Assembly: GCA_949592205.1 (NCBI GenBank)
Contig: CATIUR010000001.1
Location: 74,373,059-74,437,058 of the forward strand
DNA: 64,000 nucleotides
From: Helichrysum umbraculigerum
Lineage: Eukaryota; Streptophyta; Magnoliopsida; Asterales; Asteraceae
Direction of reading: 5' to 3'
Below the pieces are notes generated by a model. The model ran no database searches and was not told where the DNA came from. It saw only the letters and a list, made by a program, of their open reading frames with translations. Positions within the stretch are counted from its first letter, which is position 1. Each line of letters starts with the position of its first letter. A program made the translations under genes and the position numbers. Shown piece after piece: positions 35,782-47,001 of the stretch.

Positions 35782-38702
35782 TGTGACACCCGAAAAATTA
35801 GGACTAGTTATTAGTACCTAATCACTTTCTAATACATGTAATTAGTTCTATATTAGGCTAATTGTATGTATCATTATATATATTGGAAAATATATACACG
35901 TAAGCGATTAAGATTAATCGTGCAATTATTTCAAGCGGATGGATTCCGACTCATTAATACGGACGTTGGTGAACACATTTTATTAAATAATATGAAATTA
36001 TTTAATAACGCTATTATTTCCTAAATATTATTTTGATAATATTTCATAAGAAGTTCGTAACATGTAAAATGCTCAGAAACGACCAAAACGCGCGGAACGC
36101 GCCCGACAAATGAAATTTATGAAAATTATATTTTTATAATTCCTTTCCAAGTATTTTGATAAAACACTTCAATTAAAATTTACGCAATTACGCGTAATCA
36201 ATTATAACGTCTAATACCGTTACGTGATTTATTAATCGTTGAACGATCACGCAAATCAATACCGTCACAATATCAAACATCTTAATAAGTGTTTCTAAGT
36301 AATATTAAGTATTACTTCAAGTTAAAAATATCGAGTTTTAAATCGTTTACAAAAACGCACATATAATACGTTTTAAGTTTAATCGGACGACGAAACGATC
36401 GGGTAAACGAACACCGCGCACTACGTAACTTTGGGGGAACAAAAATTAAACAAAACACACCCTTGTGGGGCCCATGGGTCGAAAATATCTGCCCCAAACA
36501 CATCCCCCTCTTTGTGGATCTTGGTTCCCATTATTTGACCATAAGACCATCAAACAAGATCCACAATTTACTCATTCTTGCCTCTCACACTCTCACTCTA
36601 ACTTCTCACTAAAACACACACTTGAATCCTCTCCTCTCCCCCTTTCAGCCACCATCATCCATCATACAACCACCATATTCTACAATCATCTTGCTTGAAG
36701 AAAACACAAGAAGAGGAAGCAAGGACAAGGAACTAGCACCATCTCACTCTACTCTCTCTCTAGATCACGAATTTGGTATAAAACCCTAACTTCTCTCTCT
36801 AAATTTTCATGGTTTTCATAGATTTACATGTTATGTTGCTTATCCAAAAATATTATGTCCAAATCAAAGCATAAAGTATGTTTTTCATGTGTATGTATGA
36901 AAGACAGATTCTGTCTCTTAAAAACCGACTCACCAAAACACCTATATCTCGAAATCTAGGAAGAACCAACTCATGACATCTAAACGAAAAATGTTCATTA
37001 AGATACCAGCTACAACTTTCGTGTTTGGCCCTCGGACCAGATCCTCACGGATCATAGCTAAAAACACGAGTCTTTGGACTGACCTCACTGTTGAGACGAG
37101 ACCGACCACCCTTCATATTTATTTTTGTTTTTGTTTAAAATAGTAAAGGACCTTGTAAAATCGTGATAAATTGCAGAAATGATCTAGACACCTACGAGAA
37201 CATGTGTGATTTTTGGTTAGACTTGAATCGGTCTAGAAGTTGGTTAAATAGAGTGTTCATCGAGTTAAAAATCTAGAAACTATAACCTTCGGCAGAAACT
37301 ATAATCTTCGGCAGAAACTATAACCTTCGGCAGAAACTATAACCTTCGGCAGAAACTATAACCTTCGGCAGAAACTATAACCTTCGGCAGAAACTATAAC
37401 CTTCGGCAGAAACCTTAACCTTCGGTAGAAACTATTCGGCAGAAACCATAACTTTCGGCAGAAACCTATAACTAGCAGTTTTAACTATAACAATTTAAAT
37501 ACGATACAACAATCAAAGTATAATAATAATAGTTGAGATTATTATTACCAAAAACTCACCAACGGGCCGTACACATCTTTCAAAAACTCAAATCTAATCA
37601 GTTAAACCAAATCATTTGGACATTACTAGTTGGATGAACAACTAGCATAGATGATATGATAAGACATCTAATCATTTTAAAACCTTGCGCGTTTAATACG
37701 CCCGGCAGGTTCAATATCTAATCATTATCAAAACCTTGCGCGTCTAAGACGCCCTGCAGGTTCAGTCGTTGTAACGACATCAAATCATTGTGAATCATTA
37801 TAATTGTTGGCTAACAATTCATCAGACTCAGGTGAGTTTCATAGCCCCTCTTTTACTGTTTTTACTTGTTTTAAACTGTTTTGGGGTGGGATACATGCTC
37901 AAACTATTTTATGGAAACCGTTTTTGAAAACATTTCTACATATTGGCATGAGTTGTTTTCAAAATCCTTTTAAAGTCCTCTGAAGCATAGTTCTGTTAAT
38001 ATGGCTATAGCGTGAATGTTGGTGTATGGTACTATATAGCTATATGGTACCATATGGGATTGACAATCCCCGTCCGAGTTAGCAAGCATTAACCTGTCAA
38101 ACGGACGCATTATCATTTGTTCAAACGTATGTTGATTAGGCATACGCATAGAGGCACCCTCGATCAGGCACTTGATTGTGATCCTGACCCCTCAGTTAAG
38201 CTCAGACTATGTGCTCATGTTAGTTGTATCAATCTTTACTTATTTGTTTAATTACAAATATTCATGTGATACTCATTCTCCAATTATTTACATGCTTTGT
38301 AAATCGAATCATTAAATCTTGCGGTTTACAAATCATATATTATCATATCAAACCTGTGAGCTCACCAGCTTTATAGCTGACCTTTTAGCATGTTATCTCA
38401 GGTACTCAGCAGTAAGTTGGACTGCCCATCAGGATACTGTAGCTCGAGTCGCATGCAATCATATAAACATCAAGAGATTTCCCTGCATTTCTATATTTTG
38501 CTAAAATTAGATATGTATTAGAATCTCTCAAATATCTATGCGAACTCGTCTTTTGTAAAACATATGTAGACTTTTACGTTAATCAATGTATTTGTAAAAC
38601 GACGCATGTAGTGGTCGTTCATTATGTATCTATGTGCTTTGTGTATTGATTAGTAACACCCAAAGTATGCTTCCGCGATTCATTAAATTTGGGGGTGTTA
38701 CA
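35782..38702 (+). repeat. Tekay 3' LTR (2921 bp)
   Basis: Nearly identical to the 5' LTR. It is 19 bp longer because the tandem array starting at 37276 has seven units instead of six. Confidence 0.95.
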
Positions 38703-38835
38703 ACATCTTTAGCAATCCGAACTGAGGCTTGCGAATCGAAGTATTCTGCGAGTCGAGCTGAGATTGCGAGTTGAGCTGAGTCTTGCGAGTTGAGTTTTCT
38801 GAATTCGCGAAACAGTTTAATTTTACGTTTTTAAG

Positions 38836-41652
38836 ATGTCTGACTTAAGTAGAATGATCGAAATAGACCACGAGGTGGGAAAGTCAAACGTTCCACCTAA
38901 GTTGTTGAGAATCGAGGATTACTACAACTGGAAGGACATATTTGAATCTTACTGTAGATTCCATGACCTGTCAATCTGGATGTGTATCAAGAGTGGATAC
39001 ACCGCACCTACTCAAACTGTTCAAAATGCCACTGTGGTTCTTATCTATCAGAACATGAGTGATCAAGAGAAAGAAGCTTACAGAAATGAGAATAAAGCAC
39101 ATTCATGCATAAAGATGTGTCTTCCTAAAGAGATCGCTCATCAACTAAAGTCTTTTCATACTGCTAGAACGCTCTGGGAAGCTCTAGAGAAAAGAGGTGA
39201 GGGAAGTCCACAAGTGAGAGCTGGCAAGAGGAGTCTTCTCAAAAAGCAGTTTACTATGTTTAAAGCTTTAAAAGGAGAAGATCTTGATGCCTATGTCACA
39301 CGTTTCTACCATCTGCTAAGTGAATTGGAATACCATGAAATTGTTGAAAAAGAAGTAGCTAAAACCGACAAGTTTCTTGAGGGTTTGCCTTCTAAATGGG
39401 AAATGTATGGCGTTATGATTAAGGATAACGAAACCAGGTATTCTACTATGACCTTAGAGCAAGTCATTGACAAGCTGAAAGGTTATGATTTCTCCAAGAA
39501 GTCAAGAGATAGTGATTCTGATCAGGTTCAGAACCCTGGGTTGTATCATGGAAAGTCAAGTCTTTCGACTGCGTCATCTAGTTCGACCACTGCACTGTTA
39601 GTTGGTGATACTAGTGAAAATGGAGAACTGATTTCTGAAGATCTGTGCTTTATTTCCTCCTCTGTTGATGAGACAAAGGGAAAGAATTCTGAGAAGTCAC
39701 CTCAAGAGCATCAGAAGATGCCCATGAGTGTGAAATCTGCTGAACAACAACTGTCTGTTCTTGCTTCCTTTGTGGCATCATATGAGAATTATATAGAGGG
39801 AAAGATCAATGATCCTATTATGTTTGATGAGGATTATGAGCAGATACATCCTGATTATCTTGAGGAATTGGAGCTTCAAGATCAACTAGCGTTGATATCA
39901 AGAAAGGTGAAAAATTTCCTCAAGAAAACTGGTAGAAAGGTGTTGGGCAATAGATCAGGGTTTGACAAAACCAAGGTCAGATGCTTTAACTGTCAGGGTA
40001 TTGGTCATTTTGCTAGAGAATGCCAAAGACCTAAAGTAGAAGCACAAGGAAAACAAGGTTCGGGAAGTACTCTTGTTTCCAAAGCCTTAGTGGTGAAGCA
40101 GTTGGATGGCTCTTATGATTGGCAAGCTCATTCTGAGGAAGTTTTGATGGCCGAGATCGAAGAGACAACTGTTGGATCAGTGTCCTACATGCCCACTGAT
40201 ATGGAACAGAAAGTAGAGGTGCCTGAGTCTGAAAGGAAGGCAAGTGATGATGACGTGCTATATATGGATTCAGCTCCAGATATGAGTCCTGAAGAATTCA
40301 TGGCACGCATGGCTGAATTACAAACTGACAAGAAGAAGGTATGTTTAGATATTCTTAATCTTGCTGATGTTTGTTACTTAGTTACTGATTTACAATCTCA
40401 GGATAGTGTCTTAACTGTGTCAAATAGCAACCTGTCATCACAATTGAATATGGATAAGGAATCCTATAAGACTGTTAGATCTGAACTTGATCAAGCTATT
40501 ATGGATATTCGTAGATTAAGTGATGATAAACAAGTCTTAAAAGATAAAATTAAGTCTGATGCTTCGGATAGAACAAAACTTAGAGATACCATAAGTGAAA
40601 AATCTGTTGTCATAGATGGTCTCTATATGAATATCAAAGACTTAAATGAGACAATTGCTAGTAAGGATCAGGAAATAGTGAACCTTAACTTAAGGTTAAT
40701 TGAGCAAAATCGTAAACTTGAGAACTATAGGACATCTCAAATGGATAAAATGTTAGATGCTCAACGTAGTGTAAAGGACAAGACTGGGTTAGGTTACAAT
40801 GATGTATCCCCACCTTTTAATGCCAATTACACTCCTATTCCTGAAGATTCTGAAATGACAGATGCTACTCCTGAAATTTCAGTAACTAATGATCAGGAAA
40901 AGTTAGAGGCACAGAAGGATGTTATTAAGAACCCTTCATCAGATAATAGTAAGGCTTCTCATTTCACCAAAATACAATTTGTATCGGGTGGAGTGATTAA
41001 CGATGCTAAGACTGATGATAAGGTTAATAAGGAACATCTTAAACCTTTAGTGCCTAAGACTCCGGATAAGAAAGCAAAAGTGAGCAAATCACGCAAGCAG
41101 ATGTCATGTTTCAAGTGTCACCAAAAGAGACACGTGGCTTCGTGTTGTCCTAACAAAAAGTCTGAAACACCACATAAGCTTGTGATTGATGAAAAGACAC
41201 AGACCGACTCTAGTATGACTGTAGATGGGTTAGATACCAAACCTAAGTTAGGTAATAAACCTGTTAACATTCTTAAAAGAGACGGTAAACATAGTGTCTC
41301 CCCACCTAAACCTAAACGGTCATATACTCAAAGTGATAATTCTGTCTATAAGTCTAGGGATGTGACACCGTCGAGGTTTAGAACTCCAAGTAGAGGCCAT
41401 AGTCATTATGAGAGTGGTACTACTTCGCGATCACATGAGTTTAATTATAATTATCATAATAGAGCTCATAATTATGTGCCTAAGAGGTTCTCCTCAAATT
41501 CACCTCTTAAGGCTGATTGTCCACAAACTAAAGCTACTTCGAAAGTAACCAAAGCTCCTGATGGGAAGGATGGTTATTTTAAAGAGCTTAAGTTTGTTGA
41601 TGATAAGGGATAAACCAAGACCGTAATGGCTTGGGTCCCTCTTGATAACTGA
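38836..41652 (+). pseudogene. Copia gag, outer copy, one premature stop
   Basis: Long Sirevirus-type gag. Residues 1-230 are a UBN2/retrotransposon gag domain (YYNWKDIFESYCRF, LWEALEKRGEGSPQ). Zinc knuckles lie at residues 383-396 (CFNCQGIGHFAREC) and 758-771 (CFKCHQKRHVASCC; the inverted copy has Gly where this has Arg). The middle, about 500-680, is polar and coiled-coil-like. TAA at 41611-41613 replaces a Gln codon present in the inverted copy, which reads on to the shared stop TGA at 41650-41652. Protein otherwise nearly identical to the inverted copy. Confidence 0.9.
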
Positions 41653-42923
41653 TTGTGTTTTGTGTGATGTGCAGGAGCATGCTGTGAACAAGGACAGCTG
41701 GTGGTATGTAGACAGTGGATGCTCGAGGCACATGACCGGAGAAAGAAGTCTACTGAAGGACTTCAAGGAAAGTCTCAAGCTAAAAGTAAATTTTGCAGGA
41801 GATAAAGGATGAGTAATTTCGGGAAAAGGAAAAGTTTCAAACGGAACTTTGACTCTTGAGGATGTGAACTATGTTGAAGAACTAACTCACAACCTAGTGA
41901 GTGTTTCCCAAGTCTGTGATAAAGGTCATCCAGTTTATTTCAATGAAAAGGAGGCCTTAGTCCTGAAGCCAGGTTTTAAAATTCCTGATAAATGGATATT
42001 GATGAGGGCGCCAAGGAAGAAGGATATCTATGCTATCAACATGGGTGTTCCTAACTCGTCAATGGTGTCTACATGTTTATTTTCCAAGGCTTCGGAAACA
42101 GACGCATTATTATGGCATAGGAGAATGGCACACCTGAACTGGAGAAAGATGAATTATATAACCAAAAATGGTTTGATTCTAGGTGTACCACAAAAACGTT
42201 TCGAGTCTGAGGATAAGTGTGTTCCTTGCATGAAAGGAAAGCAGCACAAGAAACCACACAGACCTAAGACTGAAAACTCTATCTCCTCGCCATTTGAATT
42301 GCTACATATGGATCTCTTTGGCCCTATAAGCAAGAGAAGTCTAGGTGGCAAATGGTACTGTTTGGTTGTCACAGATGACTACTCTAGATTCTCATGGTTA
42401 TTCTTTTTGGGATCAAAGGATGAAACTCCTGGAATCCTAATTGAGTTCTTTGATCTAGTAGAGAATGTCTATAAAAAAGAGAGTTAAGCGTATTCGTAGT
42501 GACAATGGAACATAATTCAAAAATTCAACGTTGAATATATATTGCTTAAGCAAAGGGATATTACATCAATTCAGTGCACCTTATGAACCTCAACAGAATG
42601 GTGTTGCTGAAAGGAAAAATAGGACGTTGATTGAAGCTGCAAGAACAATGCTTGCTGATTCAAAGCTTCCGGTCATTTTTTGGGCAGAAGCACTGAATAC
42701 AGCATGTTATGTTCTCAATAGAGTTCTTACGGTTAAAAAGCAGAACAAGACTTGTCATGAGCTTTTGAACAATAAGAAACCTAACTTGAAGGGTTTTGAG
42801 CCCTTTGGAGTTTCATGCACAATACTAAAGACTGGACATCGAGCTAAATTTGGTGAGAAGGCAGACGAAGGATTTTTCCTAGGTTATATGCCCAATTCAC
42901 CAAACAAAAGAGTCTTTAATAAA
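41642..42923 (+). pseudogene. Copia pol, outer copy, 5' part (protease and integrase), truncated
   Basis: The pol frame is one off from gag and is open from LITDCVLCDVQEHAVNKD into the protease site YVDSGCSRHMTG (near 41708). In-frame TGA at 41810-41812 and a six-A run at 42473-42478 that shifts the frame are both also present in the inverted copy. A TAA at 42513-42515 (NGT-stop-FKN) is private to this copy. Integrase core: HLNWRKMNYI, CVPCMKGKQHKKPH, then GVAERKNRTLIEAARTMLAD. The frame is cut after NKRVFNK at 42923, where inverted sequence begins. RNase H and most of RT lie at 57055 onwards. Confidence 0.88.
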
Positions 42924-43567
42924 TACGTAGCACAACAGAAGATCCCTTCTAGCATAATTTAAAATATATTTGAGAATATTAATTTAATTAAAGGTTTCAG
43001 TTCTGTACTTAGTACAACAAAGTTACCAGTAATTAAGTTAATACCCATATTGCTACTATTTGTCACTTTAAATTAAGATGCATGATAACAGTGTATAGTA
43101 ATACCATCATTCAACATTTAAGACTTAATGTCATACATCATAGAATAGTAACACAAAATAATAAACAAGTAGTTAAGTAACTTCTTAAGTTTTAGAAAAT
43201 TTTATATAATTTGCCTACCAGTACATCATATGATGAAGCCATCTAAAGTTTTCACTAAAAATAGACAAATTATAACTTGTGGATATAGGTGTATAGTCAA
43301 ATAAATATAAACACATACCTGATAGAACCGCTGTAGTTCTAAAGCAACTTTATTTAAACATACTTACCATATCATACTTAGGACTTAAGCTTATTATTGT
43401 GAAGCTTATTCTCCTAATGTACTATCATTTCCCTTAGTTTTTGCAAATAAAAACTTAAATGAAGGCGATTCCCCTTAGGTAACAAGCAAATGAATGCCAT
43501 ACGCTTTTTTTTTTTTTAAATGAATACAGAAATACTAACTATTACAAAAATACCCTTGGAAGACTAA
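42924..43567 (-). other. Post-pol non-coding segment, inverted copy
   Basis: Inverse of 57953-58595 with few differences, including the long A/T run (43504-43517). No open frame. Confidence 0.85.
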
Positions 43568-46500
43568 TCACTCTGGATTTCTCATTCCGTTTAGTTGAAC
43601 CAACGTCTCAAATCTTGCTCTGTCGAACGCCTTTGTGTATAAGTCTGCTAAGTTATCCAATGATGGAACCTTAACTAACTTTATCAACTTCTTCTCAGCA
43701 CAATCTCTAATAAAATGATATCGAATATCAATATGCTTAGTTTTACTGTGCTTCACCGGATTATTGGTGATCGACATAGTAGATTCGTTATCAATCATCA
43801 TAGGAGTATTGGTTATATTTAACCCATAATCCCGCAGTTGCTGTTGAATCCAAAGTACTTGCGAGCAACAGCTGCCAGCTGCAACATACTCAGCTTCACA
43901 TGTAGAAATGGCTACCGAGGTTTGCTTCTTGCACTGCCAGGATACTAATCTACCTCTTAGGAATTGACATCCTCCGGTCGTAGATTTCCTATTCTGATTA
44001 CATCCTCCGTAATCCGAATCAGTATAAGCTACGAGATCTAAGTCTCCATCAATAGGATACCAAAGACCCAGCTTAGGTTTCCCTTTGAGGTAACGAAAGA
44101 TTCGTTTAACAGCTTGCATGTGTGACTCTTTCGGATTAGCCTGATATCTTGCGCATAAACAAACAGCAAACATTATGTCAGGCCTAGAGGCTGTAAGATA
44201 CATTAGTGATCCGATCATGGCTCTATAAAGAGTTGGATCCACATCGCTATCACTCGATGTATCTGGACCTAGTCCATGATTGACTGGAATTGGAGTATTG
44301 TAGACCTTACTTTCATCCATCTTGAAGCGTTCTAATAACTCATATGTATATTTAGATTGATGAATAAAGAATCCATCCTTCTTTTGATCAACTTGTAATC
44401 CTAAGAAGAAATTCAACTCTCCCATTGCAGACATTTCGAACCTTTTTCTCATGAATTTCTCAAATTCTTGACACATCTTTTCATCAGATGATCCGAAGAT
44501 AATGTCATCAACATAAACTTGCACGAGAAGAAAGTCTTTCTTTTTCCACTTCACAAACAGTGTATTATCAATCGATCCTCTTGTAAATCCATTCTCAAGT
44601 AGATACGTTGATAGTGTTCCATACCATGCCCTAGGTGCTTGATGTAATCCATATAGAGCCTTATTCAAACGATATACTCTATCTGGATACTCAGGATCAG
44701 CAAACCCTGGCGGTTGTGAAACATACACCAATTCTTCCACTTTGCCATACAAAAAGGCACTCTTAACATCCAACTGATACACTTTTATACCAAAATATGA
44801 TGCGAATGCTAAGAATACTCTAATTGCTTCTAGCCTAGCAACTGGTGCAAACACTTCGTTGTAGTCAATACCTTCTTGTTGATTAAAACCTTGAACCACC
44901 AGACGAGCTTTATTGCGAGTAACGATTCCTTTATCATCTCTCTTGCACTTAAATACCCATCTAGTTCCAATTGGATATTCTCCCTTTGGTAGGTCAACCA
45001 ACTCCCATACTTGTAATTTAGAGAACTGAGATAGTTCTTCTTGCATTGCTTCTACCCACGAACTTTCTTTTAAAGCCATTTGAATATTTTTAGGCTCGAT
45101 TTGTGAGATAAAGCATGAATATAGACATTGATTAGGAATCCCTATCTCTTTCATTGCAGTATACAAGCTTTGGTATTCTAAATTCTCAGACGTACTAGCT
45201 CTGGATTGATGCCTAGTTTGAACCGTAGTATTAATATCACCGATGATGTTTTCAACGGGATGATTCTTACTCGTTCTAGTTGTAGTAACTGGTTCAACCG
45301 GTATCTCATCTTCCAAATTAGTACCAATCTCTTCCAATTCAGGTACATCTTCCGTACGAGCAGAAGATATCCTTAAGTGTTTCAAAGGAGTAAGTATATC
45401 ATCAAACTTTGTAGAAAGATCATCAAGATCTTTTGTTTCGTGAGACTTATCCTCTGAAGGTTGTTGTGACTCACTTGTGGAAGCTTTATCTGAGTCAACA
45501 TTAGTCTTAATTCCAGACTGCTTAACACTTGATGTTGAAGCGGGACCAATATTCTCATCTTCAAACAATAAATGTTCAGCTATCTCTGAATCACTGACAT
45601 AGTCACTAATAGGAACTTTAAATGATGCAAAAAGATCAGAGTAATCAAATTGCCAATCTAAGCCCTTATGAACATCAGGTGAGTAGCTCGTAACCTCAAT
45701 ATTATAAACTACCTCCAAACGTCCTGTGACTTTATTAAAGACTCTCTTGTTTGGCGAATTGGGCATATAACCTAGGAAAAATCCTTCGTCAGCCTTCTCA
45801 CCAAATTTTGCTTGATGTCCAGTCTTTAATATGGTGCATGAAACTCCAAAGGGTTCAAACCCTTTTAAGTTAGGTTTCTTATTGTTCAAAAGCTCATAAC
45901 AAGTCTTGTTATGTCTCTTAACCGTAAGAACTCTATTAAGAACATAACATGCTGTATTCACTGCTTCTGCCCAAAAAATGACCGGAAGCTTTGAATCAGC
46001 AAGCATTGTTCTTGCAACTTCAATCAACGTCCTATTTTTCCTTTCAGCAACACCATTCTGTTGAGGTTCATAAGGTGCACTGAATTGATGTAATATCCCT
46101 TTGCTTAAGCAATAGATATTCAATGTTGAATTTTTGAATTCTGTTCAATTGTCACTACGAATACGCTTAACTCTCTTTTTTATAGACATTCTCTACTAGA
46201 TCAAAGAACTCAATTAGGATTCCAGGAGTTTCATCCTTTGATCCCAAAAAGAATACCCATGAGAATCTAGAGTAGTCATCTGTGACAACCAAACAGTACC
46301 ATTTGCCACCTAGACTTCTCTTGCTTATAGGGCTAAAGAGATCCATATGTAGCAATTCAAATGGCGAGGAGATAGAGTTTTCAGTCTTAGGTCTGTGTGG
46401 TTTCTTGTGCTGCTTTCCTTTCATGCAAGGAACACACTTATCCTCAGACTCGAAACGTTTTTGTGGTACACCTAGAATCAAACCATTTTTGGTTATATAA

Positions 46501-46979
46501 TTCATCTTTCTCCAGTTCAGGTGTGCCATTCTCCTATGCCATAATAATGCGTCTGTTTCCGAAGCCTTGGATAATAAACATGTAGACACCATTGACAAGT
46601 TAGGAACACCCATGTTGATAGCATAGATATCCTTCTTCCTTGGCGCCCTCATCAATATCCATTTATTAGGAATTTTAAAACCTGGCTTCAGGACTAAGGC
46701 CTCATTTTCATTGAAATAAACTGGATGACCTTTATCACAGACTTGGGAAACACTCACTAGGTTGTGAGTTAGTTCTTCAACATAGTTCACATCCTCAAGA
46801 GTCAAAGTTCCGTTTGAAACTTTTCCTTTTCCCGAAATTACTCATCCTTTATCTCCTGCAAAATTTACTTTTTGCTTGAGACTTTCCTTGAAGTCCTTCA
46901 GTAGACTTCTTTCTCCGGTCATGTGCCTCGAGCATCCACTGTCTACATACCACCAGCTGTCCTTGTTCACAGCATGCTC
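43568..46979 (-). pseudogene. Copia pol, inverted copy (protease, integrase, RT, RNase H)
   Basis: The best-preserved pol in the complex; the 851-codon tail (46123-43568) is uninterrupted. Domains in order: protease YVDSGCSRHMTG; integrase (EDKCVPCMKGKQ, then GVAERKNRTL); RT from WVEAMQEELSQFSKLQVWEL with FAPVARLEAIR, QLDVKSAFLYG and catalytic YVDD at 44503-44514; RNase H from about 44060 with TDSDYGGC, KSTTGG, CEAEYVA and DLYTKAF. Defects: TGA 46842-46844 and a six-T run (46176-46181, shift) shared with the outer copy, and a private TGA at 46145-46147. The stop at 43568-43570 is the natural end. Confidence 0.9.
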
Positions 46980-47001
46980 CTGCACATCACACAAAACACA
47001 A

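Larger units (their letters stand above)
27697..38707 (+). mobile_element. Intact Tekay/Del-type Ty3/gypsy chromovirus nested in the copia leader
   Basis: Complete element 27702-38702 with LTRs of 2902 and 2921 bp, target duplication ACATC at 27697-27701 and 38703-38707, primer site, one open gag-pol and a polypurine tract. The inverted copia copy keeps the empty site with a single ACATC (near 49951). I counted about six single-base differences between the LTRs plus one extra 19-bp tandem unit, so the insertion is young and postdates the copia duplication. Confidence 0.95.
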
